Source: Charina bottae
Lineage: Eukaryota > Chordata > Lepidosauria > Squamata > Charinaidae
Assembly (NCBI GenBank): GCA_023362775.1
Contig: JALMGJ010000015.1
Span: forward strand, 7,145,501-7,209,500
Direction: 5' to 3'
Length of the DNA: 64,000 nt
Below, piece by piece: positions 11,290 through 22,605 of this stretch. Every line of letters begins with the position of its first letter. Positions within the stretch are counted from its first letter, which is position 1. Below the pieces are notes generated by a model. The model was not told the origin of the DNA, made no database searches, and was given only the letters and a program-made list of their open reading frames with translations. Made by a program: the position numbers and the translations under genes.

Positions 11290-11424
11290 CAGTGTTTCTC
11301 AACCTTGTCAACTTTGAGATGTGTGGACTTCAATTCCCAGAATTCCCCAGCCAGCCATGCTGGCTGGGGGATTCTGGGAGTTGAAGTCCACACACCTTAA
11401 AGTTGCTGAGGCTGAGAAACACTG
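11290..11424. mobile_element. Palindromic hAT MITE, full length
   Basis: The ends CAGTGTTTCTCAACC and GGCTGAGAAACACTG are inverted, with a central CCAGCC/GGCTGG fold. Flanking 8-mers CTCTGGAG and CTCTTGAG are probably an eroded duplication. Confidence 0.86.
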
Positions 11425-12395
11425 CTCTTGAGCATAGAAGACATTAACCATTTAAGACAGAAGCCAGCAACCTTCTTGGCCAGGAGCTACATGAATGTCT
11501 TTTGAGAAGACAAGAGCTGTTATGGGGCTATGGGGCCCAGGTTACCATGGGAAGGGGAAGAAGAATGGGAAGAAAAGAGAAGGAAGAGAAGGAGAAGGGT
11601 TCCCTGCCCATCAGCAGGGCCAGGATTTTCTATTTTGTTCTTGAATTTGGGAATTGGTTTGAGATATTTCTCTGATCTTCTTGAAGCCCTTTTTAGAGTT
11701 CTTCCAATTTCTTTCATCTCAACTGTAGCAGGAAGCCGTGTCCCCGAGTGTCATAATTTGTGATCAGAGGGGACTCCAGTGCCGCAAAACAATCTCCAGG
11801 GCTGCAGGTATCCCTGAGCAGGTATCTCAGATTACCTCCCCTGATTTAAGTCTCAGGGGCTCTGCCTTTCCACACCACCCCTCCATTTTTTAGCTCCTAC
11901 ATTCTGTTTTCCTTCAGGAGATGGGAAACTGTGGAGATAGCATTGACCTTTCAGCCACCAAAAAGAAAATGTCACCTTCCCTGTCCAAGGTCTCATTCAC
12001 TCACTGTGAAAATGTTCAGCTGATCATGTGGGGAGGGTTCAATAGGCAGGGTGAAGTTTCAACCTTTCCCCCCAAATTAAGAAAACCTATTTCACCTCTT
12101 CAGCCACCTTGATGGAAATGGAAAATTGTCATAACCGAAGGGGATCATTATGGGCAGTGAGCCCCACCCCCACCCCAAGCAGTGTCTGGGGACCCCAATG
12201 TCCCATAGATTTCTGGTGCCCATCAATCTCCTTACCCCTTTTCTCTGTGCCAAAATGAATGGAAGAAAAGGAAACCAAGGAAAGCTGGCTGCTGCAAACC
12301 ATCGGCCACTAACGTCAAAGAAATGCATGTGTGTATGAAACTTTCCCTTGTAGCAATTGTAGTCAGCAATTAATCCATGAGTACTTTTCCAGTCA
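11425..12395. other. No recognisable feature
   Basis: Intergenic sequence with a short GAA-rich patch near 11555-11600. No supported gene. Confidence 0.45.
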
Positions 12396-12700
12396 ATCCT
12401 AAAGGAAATCAACCCTGACTGCTCATTGGAAGGACAGATGCTGAAGCTGAAGCTCAAATACTTTGGCCACCGAATGCGAAGAGAGGAGTCACTGGAAAAG
12501 ACCCTGATGCTGGGAAGGACTGAAGGCAAAAGGAGAAGGGGACGGCAGAGGATGAGATGGTTAGATAGCATCACCGATGTGACGAACATGAATTTGACTA
12601 AACTCCGGGAGACAGTGGAGGACAGGAAGGCCTGGCGTGCTATGGTCCATGGGGTCACGAAGAGTCGGACACGACTAAACGACTGAACAACAACAACAAA
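12396..12700 (+). mobile_element. BovB (RTE-clade LINE) 3' end
   Basis: It encodes the C-terminal end of the BovB reverse transcriptase: LKLKYFGHRMRREESLEKTL, then GRQRMRWLDSITD and a VTKSRTRLND-stop, followed by an ACAACAACAA tail. The frame is open from 12426 to 12686. Truncation at the 5' side is normal for LINE copies. Confidence 0.93.
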
Positions 12701-13025
12701 AACTTTTCTTTCCCCCCAATTGGTAAACAGCTTTGAGCAAAGCATCAAAAGGCGCACACATTCTCCTTAAACGCCTTCTAGCCTAGGCTGCGCAATTGCA
12801 GCATGGTCGTCAGAACTCAGCTGTTTGCATGTTGTTTGGCTTCTCAGAAAAGGCAGGGTGATGCGGAAGATTGAGGATCAAAGTGTCCTCCTGGGCATTG
12901 CATAATGCTTTGTGACCTCTGATATCAGGCGAGATCTGTGGTGGCAATCCATTTCTTTTGGAAAACTGGACCATGCTTGTTACCCCTCCAATTCTGACAG
13001 CATTTTTGGGTTGTGTCTATTAGAG

Positions 13026-13160
13026 CAGTGTTTCTCAACCTTGGCTACTTTAAGACGTGTGGACTTCAACTCCCAGAATTCCCCAGCCAGCATGGCTGGC
13101 TGGGGAATTCTGGGAGTTGAAGTCCACACGTCTTAAAGTGACCAAGTTTGAGAAACACTG
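13026..13160. mobile_element. Palindromic hAT MITE with perfect target duplication
   Basis: CAGTGTTTCTCAACCTTGG to GTTTGAGAAACACTG. The 8-bp duplication TATTAGAG is exact on both sides (13018-13025 and 13161-13168). The arms are nearly identical, so the copy is fairly young. Confidence 0.93.
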
Positions 13161-13212
13161 TATTAGAGACTCTAAGAGCTTTGCTTTGATCCTGGGTATG
13201 GAACAAGAAGAA

Positions 13213-13345
13213 GAGAGCCAGTTTAGTGTAGTGGTTAAAGGTGCTGCATTAGAAGTCAGGAGGCCATGAGTTCTAGTCCTGTGTTATGCATCAAAGCCAG
13301 CTGGGTGACTTGGGTCAGTCTCTCTGTCCCAGCCCTAGGAAAAAG
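13213..13345 (+). mobile_element. tRNA-derived SINE, GAGCCAGTTTGG family, truncated
   Basis: Head GAGAGCCAGTTTAGTGTAGT, box-B-like GAGTTCTAGTCC and GCTGGGTGACTTGGGTCAGT; no 3' tail. Confidence 0.72.
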
Positions 13346-13440
13346 TCACTTCCAAAAGATATGTTGCCAATGGACTTGTTCCTGCAGTCATCTAGAATCA
13401 GTGTTGACCTGGGAGATCATAACCACAACATAGTGGTTAT

Positions 13441-13628
13441 TTCTAAAAGTGTTGTAGCTAGGGAGTTGTTGGTTCTATAGGTACACCATTACAAATATTC
13501 AGTTATTTTTAATTGAAAAATATATTATAGTATCTCTTCCAATGAAAGCATAGCTTTGCAAAGGAAGTCCCCTTAAAAGGATTTAATCCAGAATCTTTAA
13601 TTACTTAACTATACCACTGTTTTGGCCC
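13441..13628 (+). repeat. Direct repeat copy 1 (partner at 14216-14400)
   Basis: It begins TTCTAAAAGTGTTGTAGCTA and runs through CCCCTTAAAAGGATTTAATC to CACTGTTTTGG. It is about 96% identical to the partner by eye, with six substitutions and a two-base length difference. Confidence 0.92.
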
Positions 13629-13699
13629 CATGTGCGATGAGCTTGTGACTGTGTTCATGCTTTGCCCTAAATATAGTGTGTTTAACTAGGCCTAGCAGG

Positions 13700-13795
13700 T
13701 GGGAACACCTGCCCTGGCCCACTTTGTCTGAGCTTGGAAGCCGAGCAGAGTTGGGCCTAGTTAGTACTTGGATGGAAGACCAGAACCAGAGGTCA
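13700..13795 (+). mobile_element. 5S-rRNA-derived SINE or 5S pseudogene
   Basis: Contains GAGCTTGGAAGCCGAGCAGA followed by GGGCCTAGTTAGTACTTGGA, matching the internal promoter region of vertebrate 5S rRNA (A box, intermediate element, C box) with substitutions. The sequence after GAAGACC does not match 5S, as expected for a 5S-headed SINE. Confidence 0.75.
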
Positions 13796-14215
13796 GAGTG
13801 AGATGATTAAAAAAAAATCTTGGAAGGAGGAAGTTGCCAACAGGCGCAGCATGGATGTGGTACTAAGTCACCAGCAGCACAGCTTGACTCAAAGGCGGCT
13901 TTGCTTTTCCTTAATTGAATAAACCTCACTTGGCTGGACTTGCGCAAGAAGCTAAGCCATAAATCGTCACTCCCAAACCACAGTGGCTGGACTCATACAT
14001 GTTAAGCCAAACTGGAAGAATCACACGGTAGCTTAATGGGATGGGTGCAGCAGGGCTAGGATTTAGAGCCACGGCAGCTCACATAGGATCCTCAGTGATC
14101 GATCTGGATGCCAACATTGGCTAAGTGAGGGAGGGAACATCATTTAGAGACCAAACATCAGTTTCTACTCTTAGATGGAGGGACCCCGGTCCCCACAGCA
14201 TGCTTTTCTTCTAAT

Positions 14216-14400
14216 TTCTAAAAATGTTGTAGCTAGGGAGTTGTTGTTTCTGTAGGTACACCATTACAAATATTCAGTTATTTTTAATTGAAAAATATAT
14301 TATAGTCTCTTCCAATGAAAGCATAGCTTTGCAAAGGAAGTCCCCTTAAAAGGATTTAATCCAGAATCTTTAATTACTTAACTGTGCCACTGTTTGGGCC
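14216..14400 (+). repeat. Direct repeat copy 2 (partner at 13441-13628)
   Basis: It begins TTCTAAAAATGTTGTAGCTA. Same orientation as copy 1, offset about 775 bp. Confidence 0.92.
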
Positions 14401-14484
14401 ATGGGCTTCTATCCACTTCTGTCAATAGTTCCAGCGTCATAAGAAGCAAAAAAAGTCAAGCTTTCTGGGACATAACCATGTCAT

Positions 14485-14630
14485 TTGACTTTTGAAGTGG
14501 TTTGCCATTCCTTCCCTGGGATGATTTGACTTCCTAATCTTGCTACAGTACTAGAATTCCCAAGTGGCCCCCCATCTAAGTAGTAACCAGGGCTGACCCA
14601 GGTTAGCTACTTAGATCAGCCATGGTTGAC
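14485..14630 (-). mobile_element. 5S-rRNA-derived SINE, reverse orientation
   Basis: On the minus strand GGCTGATCTAAGTAGCTAAC, GGTCAGCCCTGGTTACTACT and TAGATGGGGGGCC follow 5S rRNA. They are trailed by a GGAATGGCAAACCACTTC body shared with other SINEs of the window. Confidence 0.72.
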
Positions 14631-14640
14631 CAGATGCTAC

Positions 14641-15368
14641 TGTCTGTGAACTATCAGCTTGCCTTATGGAGGCACTGGCTGGATTCACCCAGCATGTCAA
14701 GATACAGTGTACTTGAAGTTTAGCTGTATTAATCCAACTGTTGTCATTTGTAAATCGGGATTTACGGCTTAGAATGAGCTGCGTATTCATCCAACTGCAA
14801 TTTAATCCACAGACTCCAAATAACAAAATCATTATCTGGTGCAATGTCTGAATCAGCCATTGTGTCTTATACAGCAGATCTGAGCATACTGCAATGTATG
14901 AACCAGCCTGTGTTTATATGTACAGAATGCCTTTATTTAGCAAGGAAAAGCCTAATTTTCTGAATATTTTCCCTTGCTGAGTTGCAATCTATATCTTTTC
15001 CATTTTGGAGATACCATGCCAACGTGTTATTAAAGCTTGCTGATAGTATTCTGGTTCTGCAGGTGTAAATTCCTTCCCACAGCTTCATCAATCAAAGTAT
15101 CTGAGGGTCAATCTAAACAAGAGGCCAAACGAACAATTAACAATTGTGCAAAGCGCTTTGTAAAACTAAAAGGCAGATGCAATGCTCCTGACCAGGATTG
15201 TCCTGCAGTGCTCCTCAGGTCTCTCCCTCTGTTCAGGATTTCTATGAAACCATAAGAGTTTGGGACGGAATGTCATCCATCTGCAAATGACCTCCAATTG
15301 TATTTCTCATCTTCAAGGCCAGCTACCATGGCTGCAGGCATCTTGAGCTGACTTCTGATGGTCTAGGG
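14641..15368. other. Diverged repeat of the TGGTTTGTAAA family, then no recognisable feature
   Basis: The first part has CATTTGTAAATCGGGATTTA and ATCCAACTG text resembling the unclassified repeat at 23500 and 62400. The rest shows nothing assignable. Confidence 0.35.
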
Positions 15369-15503
15369 CAGTGTTTCTCAACCTCATCAACTTTAAGATG
15401 TGTGGACTTCAACTCCCAGAATTCCCCACCCAGCATGGCTGGCTGGGGAATTCTGGGAGTTGAAGTCCACACATCTTAAAGTTGATGAGGTTGAGAAACA
15501 CTG
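15369..15503. mobile_element. Palindromic hAT MITE with perfect target duplication
   Basis: CAGTGTTTCTCAACCTCATC pairs with GATGAGGTTGAGAAACACTG at the right, forming a near-perfect hairpin. The 8-bp duplication GTCTAGGG is exact at 15361-15368 and 15504-15511. Confidence 0.94.
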
Positions 15504-15511
15504 GTCTAGGG

Positions 15512-16402
15512 GATGAAGGGTAATACGCTGAAATCAAAATAGAACAAGATAAAGGGACTTTTCATGCGTGTTAAAGCAGATTTGACTGTTTATCAGACTT
15601 TGCAAGAAATGGGGTTTGACAGGGTTGGATGGTTCTTTGTTTAACCATGAAAACATCCCTTCTGCAGCAGCTGAAATATCTGGAATTATTTCAAGATCAC
15701 TCTGACCTGCCACGGGAGGGAACCTGGAAAGCAACAAGCTACACAAGTTGAAGAACTCCCTAATGGAGAAGGCTGATCTTACATGCCCGTAAACTAGCTT
15801 AATTCTCTGCTTTATTACCACTTTGCACATTCCAAAGTCAACAATATTTACCAAGCCTGATCCGACCTTTAGTGCCAATTAAATCTAAGGGGTAAGGAAG
15901 ATGTCAGAGCATTTGCGTCTTGCGTGACACATTTACCGCTGGTTAACCAAGAGTTACTCAATGAACCCAATGTTCTGGCCTTTGCAGAACAATAAAGCAG
16001 CCATTCAAAACTGAATTGGCCCCAATTGCAACCATCTTGATTGGGCAGATTGTCATTCAACCTGTTACACAAACACAGCCCATCTGAAAGATCTAGCTAA
16101 ATCCTTTTTTCCTTTTAAAGGAAAGCACCTTACCCAGTTTCACCCTTCCCCATGGCAATTAAGACCTTTTACCTCTTCAACTGCAGCAGTAAAATAAACA
16201 AGGAAGGCCATAAACAAACTTCTAGATCAGAACATGCCAGAGATTCTCCCTAAGCATTTCCCAGGATGAGTTCAGGATCAAAGGAGTGCTGCAGAGGAAA
16301 ATAAGTATAAGATGCCCTGACCTCACATATCTCTCATTCATAAAACCTTCTGGGACTGAGATCCTTAACTCTCCCCCTTGCTGGGGTGGAGTGAAAGACC
16401 AG
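15512..16402. other. No recognisable feature
   Basis: Unique-looking intergenic sequence without supported gene or repeat. Confidence 0.45.
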
Positions 16403-16575
16403 GTCATTCAGGCGTGTCCAAAAGGTGAGGTAAAATATGTCAAGATGGTGGCTGAGGTGGTGTGATCAAAGCTTAGCCTGTTTTTTTATGTGGGTCACAC
16501 ACGTGATGCACATTAAAAACAGGTGGAGCTTCAGTCACACCACTGCAGCCACCATCTTGATTTCTTTGACCACAC
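16403..16575. mobile_element. Palindromic MITE with CAAGATGGTGGCTG arms
   Basis: Inverted arms TCAAGATGGTGGCTG (16440-16454) and CAGCCACCATCTTGA (16546-16560) are perfect complements; outer sequence AAAAGGTGAGG / CTTTGACCACAC pairs loosely. A diverged relative lies at 35680-35772. The superfamily is unknown. Confidence 0.6.
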
Positions 16576-18625
16576 TCCTGTGCTCATTCCTCGAAGTGGG
16601 AAAGTGGCCATCCTCAACTGACACCCTACAAAAAGAACATTTCCAAGAAGAGGGCCCCAACTCCCATTTCTTAACTCATGGGCAATTATGCAACCTGCCC
16701 TAATAACAACTGTTTGGTTTTCTTGCTCCAACTTTCACCTAATTGACACAACCCGCCTTTCCACTTCAAGTTTCTTCACCACCAAGGACAAACACATTTT
16801 TGCTTGATAACCTTTCTCTCAAATCTCTGCTGCCTATTCTTTGGCTTTCTGAGATGATCGAAGTCTAAGTACGGAAGGGAAATATAAAAACAGACACCAA
16901 GAACTAGAAACTGGATCATGATTATTTTTTATGGGTTTCTAAAGAAGAGGGATTGAGACTTTTTCACTCACTGTTGACAAGGAAATGAGAGTTAGGACGA
17001 AGAGAAAAAAAAGGATCATCTTTTAATAGTTTCTCTTTTAAAAATGGCATATTGTTCTTTAAGCACTGGACAGCTTTTGCATTCCAGTTCGGTCAGCTCA
17101 GCAATTAATTTCCACAGAGATAGATTCATAAGCCAGCCACTCATGTTCATACCAAACGTCCTGCAAATTTATTGCGAAGAAACTGGGGTGGATACATTTC
17201 TTTAATCTGGTGTAATAACAAAAAGTTGGAACTTGGAGCAGAGATGCCAAAAAGGGCCTGATTTCTTGCTTCTTGCTGTCCTCCCAGGATGCAAGAAATG
17301 AAGCGAAAGATTGGCTAAGATTGGGATCTGGGAAGATTCCATTTCAAAATCTTGCTTCAGACCCAAATCCATTAAGGAGCTTTCGATAAAAGCCAGCCTC
17401 CTTTGTACAACGTTAGGGTAATAATTCTGGCTTGTCTTGCAAAACCAGGGAAAGATTAGGAGAGTGTGTGAAATGAGATGGGGGAAAACTCAATAGGGCT
17501 TGAAAATTATCTAATGCCAGGCAGATATGGTTTTCTCCTAGTTTTCATCCAATTTGATGAAAAGGCAGCTGCTTTAGAAATTCTTTCAAAGAGAAGAGAA
17601 ACATCAGTGAAATGCTCAGGGGTGGTATGTGGTGCGCTTTATTTATTTATTTATTGACTGACATACTCCACAAGACTCTACAAATGCTCTTGTATTTATT
17701 TATCTGTTAGATTGTGATCCGATGCATCTTCCTGAAGCTCAAAGCAATATACAAAGTATTCCTACCTTCAATTTTTCCCAAAAACATTGTGAGGTACTTT
17801 GGGCCGAAGGCTAGAGGCTGGCTTGAAGCAACCAAGTGAGCTTCTGTGGCTGAGGGGAGACCTAAACTTTGGTTTCTAAATTCCTAATTTAGCACCTTAA
17901 AACCAGGGTTCTAAGAAGTCCCAACTTTGGTTTTACAATGTTCTGCACCACCTTGGTCTTTCCAGCTTCCATTAAATCCCAAGGAAAGATCTTATGAAGG
18001 AACTCAAGTTTTTAAGTGTCCTCCCTGCCTCCCCCCCCCCCAGTGGGGCTCTTATCCCTGCCAAGACGGGAAAAGTCCTGTCCTTCAGAAAAGTTTGAAG
18101 AATTTGTCCATCCCATGGAGAAATGTCTTTGCTTGCAACTTTGAAGGAGAATTCCAAATGGCTTCTACATGCCATTCTAGATCTTTCCCTTCACATTGGA
18201 CGGATTGCATGCTGAGTTAGAAGCGGCACGTTGTACACACATTTTCTACTAGGTTCGTCTAAGCGTTGCAGCAGTGTCTGGAGTGGTGGTGTTCAAAGCA
18301 GGCAAGATGGTGCATTTGGTGTCACTGTGGGACCCCTGCCTCTTTGTACATGCATGCAACATTGCCCCACATACAGAAGGAGCTTGGATTGCAACATCAC
18401 ATTCTTCATCTTGCTTTTTTTTTTTTTGCCCCCCTCATACCACTGAAGAGTTGGTTCCAGACTGATAAAGATTCAGGAGACTAAGTAAGCAGCCAGCTGC
18501 TATCTGTTATCACTGAGAAGACCGGCCCCTTGATAAATCATAGGAAGGCTGCTAAAAAGAAAACCTGTAAGTCTCCACCTTAAATGTACCAGGGTATAAA
18601 TTGGCTGTAAATGGAAATTATTGCT
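16576..18625. other. Intergenic; old L2/SINE-like fragment near 17640-17890
   Basis: A TTTATTTATTTATTTATTG run followed by CAAAGCAATATACAAAG and ACATTGTGAGGTACTTTGGG resembles the reverse of L2-tailed SINEs. The rest of the interval shows nothing I can assign; ORFs here are short and unsupported. Confidence 0.35.
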
Positions 18626-20480
18626 GAAATTCCTTTTTTTAATAATAATTTTATTAAAAATTAAAATTACAAAGATAAAAACTAATACAAACTAAAAAAA
18701 TGATAAAAATAAAAAAATAGAAAGTGCAGAAAATAAAAAATAGAAAGGAAAATAGAAAGGAAAGAAAAAATAAGAATAAAGTAAGGAAAATGAAAAGAAA
18801 TATATAAAGAAATGATTCCCCCCTTCATCACAACAAGTATAAACAATTTTAGTAACTTATCACCTTCTCTTAAAATGCAACAAATGATAACTTCTTCCCA
18901 TATCCCATCTCTTATCTATAAACAAATCCTTAAAGCCTTGTTTCAGTCCTGATCAGTAAAAGTCCATTAAGGGTTGCTAGAGATAACAACATATGCAATT
19001 TAACCTTGATCAAATAAACCAACTTCATATTCCTTCCTTTTATTTTTAACAATCTTGATCTTTAGTCCCTTCAAATAATGTCTTAGAGCTTGATTTCTTT
19101 TCATTTTTTCTTTGTCCCTTCTCACAAAATTTTTCAAAGCTTTAACAAGCCTCTTTGGTAAATCCAATATAGGAAATTTATTTATTTATTTTATTTTCTA
19201 TCCCACCTTTATTATTTTTATAAATAACTCAAGGTGGCAAACATACTTAATACTCCTTCCTCCTCCTATTTAATACTCCTACTTAATACTCCTTCCTCCT
19301 CCTATTTTTCCCACAACAACCACCCTGTGAGGTGGGTTGGGCTGAGAGTGAGTGGCCCAAGGTCTCCCAGCCAGCTTTCATGCCGAAGGTGGGACTAGAA
19401 CTCTCAGTCTCCTGGTTTGCCATTGGCTCCTTTCTAGGGCTGAGAGAGAGGGACTGGCCCAAGGTCACCCAGCCAGCTTTCATGCCCAAGGCGGGACTAG
19501 AACTCACAGTCTCCTGGTTTGTATATCCCTTTTAATTATTAAGACATCAGCTGGTTTCTTTTGAGTGTAGCATCTTTTTCCACATCATTCTTGTCATTTT
19601 TGAATTCACATTCAGATCAGTCTCAATCTTGTCAGGTAAAACTAGTTTCTCTTTCATAACATCTTTGAAACACAGTCTATCTATAGAGACAGACAAAATT
19701 AACTTCTGGGTCCATTGTTCAAAAATATCCTTCAATATATCCAATGATAAAATATTTTGCTTCATTCTGTATTAGTAAGTCAAATTTAAGTGTTCTCCTT
19801 TAATTGCAATCTTTAGTTCCCTCTAGTGTCCAACCTTCAAAGTCTCATCCTATCATGTTTTTTTTTTAAAGAGAATGCAAAACAAAAGCATTTTCCCACA
19901 GGAAGGATTCTTATAATTAATTCCAAAATCTTATTTCAAATCCACCTGGACCCTTAGTCTGTTTGTAACTTTCCAAAATCAAAGTTCTAATCACCCTTTT
20001 GCTATTTATTCCAAAAGAAAAAAAAAGTAAGTCCTTAAACTTGTATTTAAAACTTCTTTTGCTAAGGATTGAAAGAAACTCACCCAGTGCTATAAAACTT
20101 GTCGACCCAAAGGATCCTAATAGTTGAAAAGCAGTTAACAAGCAATTTCCAAAAGTGATTAGAAAAGGAAGTATGTGAACCCAGTGTCCTTTTGAAGGCG
20201 CCAACTGTGTGTTGAGCAAGATGGCTATTCCCTCATCTCCCAGAGCTCTAAACCCACCAGAGACCACTGTCTTGCGGTCTCCTCACGAGGAGCAGCTGTC
20301 TGGAGCACTTGTGGGCTATCTCAAGTCTTCTCCTTGTTCAGAGAGGAATTATGAAGAGCCGGTCTACTTGCTAGCTCTTCATTCCTCCACGGTCGTCAAC
20401 TCCGCTTTTAGCGGAGCCATCTTCAGCTTGCCAATTCTTCCCCAGAAGTCAGCTCAGTTGCTGAAATTCTTGTAATCCCA
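18626..20480 (-). mobile_element. AT-rich LINE-like relic (possibly L1), internally deleted
   Basis: The left end looks like a poly-A-derived 3' end on the minus strand. The right end (20170-20480) is GC-rich like a 5' UTR with ATGGCTCCGCTAAAAGCGGA on the minus strand. A minus-strand frame at 19547-19765 (IFEQWTQKLILSVSIDRLCF) is ORF1-like in composition. A SINE (19165-19520) interrupts it. Assignment to L1 is a guess from layout and was not confirmed by a reverse-transcriptase motif. Confidence 0.35.
19165..19520 (-). mobile_element. tRNA-derived SINE with L2-like tail, partly duplicated
   Basis: Reverse orientation: tail TCCCACCTTTATTATT and CACCCTGTGAGGTGGGTTGG, then two successive head copies, each with CCCAGCCAGCTTTCATGCC and GGGACTAGAACTC. 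The same head duplication appears at 62640-62960. Confidence 0.75.
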
Positions 20481-20907
20481 TCCCTTTCTTGTCCATTGAT
20501 CTTGCTAAAGAGAACTCTGTGAGAATAATGCTGGGAAGAGCCGCTTTCAGATTTAGACAGCAGTCAAACAGCCGGCAGATTATTTGTTCATCTCACCCAG
20601 GGGTGGTCATCTATGCCCCCAACCTATTTTTGTAGCCCCCTAGTTTCCCCCCAAGGCAAACAAAATTCAGCTGCACACATGGCAAGTTTCAGCACTGATG
20701 TTTTTTTTTTTTAAAGAACAACTAATTGAGACCTAAGGTAGATGTGCCAAGACTTTAGTACGCTCTGGGTATCTTCTTGAGAATGAATGAATGAGGAAAT
20801 CATACTACCAACCTACTCTGGAAAGGATGAAGATTCAGTCCAGTCCTGCCTGAGATATTTCATCTCCATTCAATGCCTTGCAGACTCCTGAAGCCTTCAA
20901 AACACAG

Positions 20908-21064
20908 TGGGACTGAAGGCAAAAGGAGAAGGGGACGGCAGAGGATGAGATGGTTAGATAGCATCACCAATGGGAGACAGTGGAGGACAGGAAGGCCTGG
21001 CGTGCTATGGTCCATGAGGTCACGAAGAGTCGGGACACGACTGAACGACTGAACAACAACAAAA
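20908..21064 (+). mobile_element. BovB 3' fragment with internal deletion
   Basis: GGACTGAAGGCAAAAGGAGA through GGTTAGATAGCATCACCAAT, then a deletion, then GGGAGACAGTGGAGGACAGG to CGACTGAACAACAACAAAAA. It is very close to the copy at 12396 apart from the gap. Confidence 0.9.
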
Positions 21065-22139
21065 ATCCCAGAACTAATTCATTGTTTGTAACACCCCTCT
21101 GAGACATCTAGATGGAGACTCATTTTCATCATCTGCAGCCTTTTTTTTTTAAATGGGAAAACTCAGGAGTGGAACCTGGGACTGATGCAGGGAACAGGGT
21201 CCCACCATTCCTCCCCCAGCTGTCCTTTGCATTGTTAGACCCCAAGGAGACCTTTGGCAGGAAGTCACATACAGCCACAAAGGAGCAGCCAGATCAGACA
21301 AGAGACGGGAAGCAGTGATCTGGACCTGTCAAGAGAGGTTTGGGCAGGTTAGACCAACACAGAGAAAGACAAGCCATTGGTCAGTGAGAGGTTTGGAAGA
21401 AGGACGTTCATGACAAGAGAGAGGTCTCAGTTTGAAAACTGAGGAGCATGTGGCTTTTTGCATCCAGTCACCAAGGAATTTCAGAGCTGTTCCTTGAAAG
21501 GACAGCCAAGAATGTCACCTTTTTGGAACTCCTCTCTCCTTCAAAACGTGCAATACGGGATTTCACTGCACAATGAACTCTCAGAAACGTTCCCTTGTCT
21601 CTTGCGCGGTGCAGCCAATTCAATTCCCGGAATCCAGAGGAGGAGGAGGAGGGACAATAAAACTCAAAAGGTGATCTTTCACCATAGCATCCTTTTCCAG
21701 AGGACAGAGCGACACTGCGGCTTCTATAAATAACAGCAAAGCTATTTTTAAGCCTGGGGCAGGGGCTGCAAATGACAAGGGTGGCTGGTTTGAAATGCTA
21801 AATCCTGTTAGGGGGAGGATCGAGGTCGTAGAGAGGGCAGCCCTCCAGCTGCAGGCTCTCCGCAGGGGGAGAAGGTGGCCTCTTTCACATGGCTGGAGAA
21901 GGCTCAGCCAGCCTTCACCTGTCCTCGGATAACTTCAGCAGCTCTCTTGTTCATGTCAAAAGCTGCTTGCCTCATTTCTTCCCACTCATCAAGTTCATTC
22001 ATGTTATTTCTTGACTTCTCTCAACGGGAAGACATCGTGGGAGGAGAGCGGTGTTCGTTGATGGTAGCTCGACCTCAGGAGGGGTCTGGTAGCACCTTTC
22101 CAGGCTAACTAATTTTATTAAAAGGCACAAGCTTTCACG
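21065..22139. other. No recognisable feature
   Basis: Unique-looking sequence; ORFs are short and without recognised similarity. Confidence 0.4.
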
Positions 22140-22147
22140 AGCTACAG

Positions 22148-22553
22148 CAGGGCTTTCCAAACTGTGTGTCATGACACAATACTGTGTCGCCTGGGGCCCC
22201 CAAGTGTGTCGTGTGACAACCCGGAAGCGCTGATGAAAATGCCCTCGGTTCTGGCAGGGAGGCAAAAACCGCACGCGCACGCTGCCTGGGGTGGATATTC
22301 TCCACGCCAATCAGCTGCGTGCCGGGAAGCCCGGTAGCGTGCACGCGTGTTTTTCGCCTCCCTGCCGGAACCAAGGGCATTTTCAGGGTCCCCGGAGCCT
22401 GCCCCTTTGAAGGGGCAGCTGCTGCCGCTGCGGCAGCAACCCGGGAGCACCGCTGCTGGTGCTTCCAGGATTTTGCGCGTGGCGGCGGCGCTTCTGGGTT
22501 TTTGTAGGCCAGCCGTTGGTGTGTTGCCAGCGGCAAACGTTTGGAAAGCCCTG
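22148..22553. mobile_element. Non-autonomous hAT element, CAGGGCTTTCC family
   Basis: Ends CAGGGCTTTCCAAACTGTGT and GTTTGGAAAGCCCTG are inverted. The 8-bp duplication AGCTACAG is perfect at 22140-22147 and 22554-22561. The interior is GC-rich with GACAACCCGGAAGCGC; no transposase. Confidence 0.93.
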
Positions 22554-22605
22554 AGCTACAGCATAATTCCTTTTAATGAAATCTGTTAATCTGAAAAGGT
22601 GCTTT

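Noticed and set aside
13700..13795. Functional 5S rRNA gene
   Set aside because: Only the internal part resembles 5S; both ends and many paired positions are lost.
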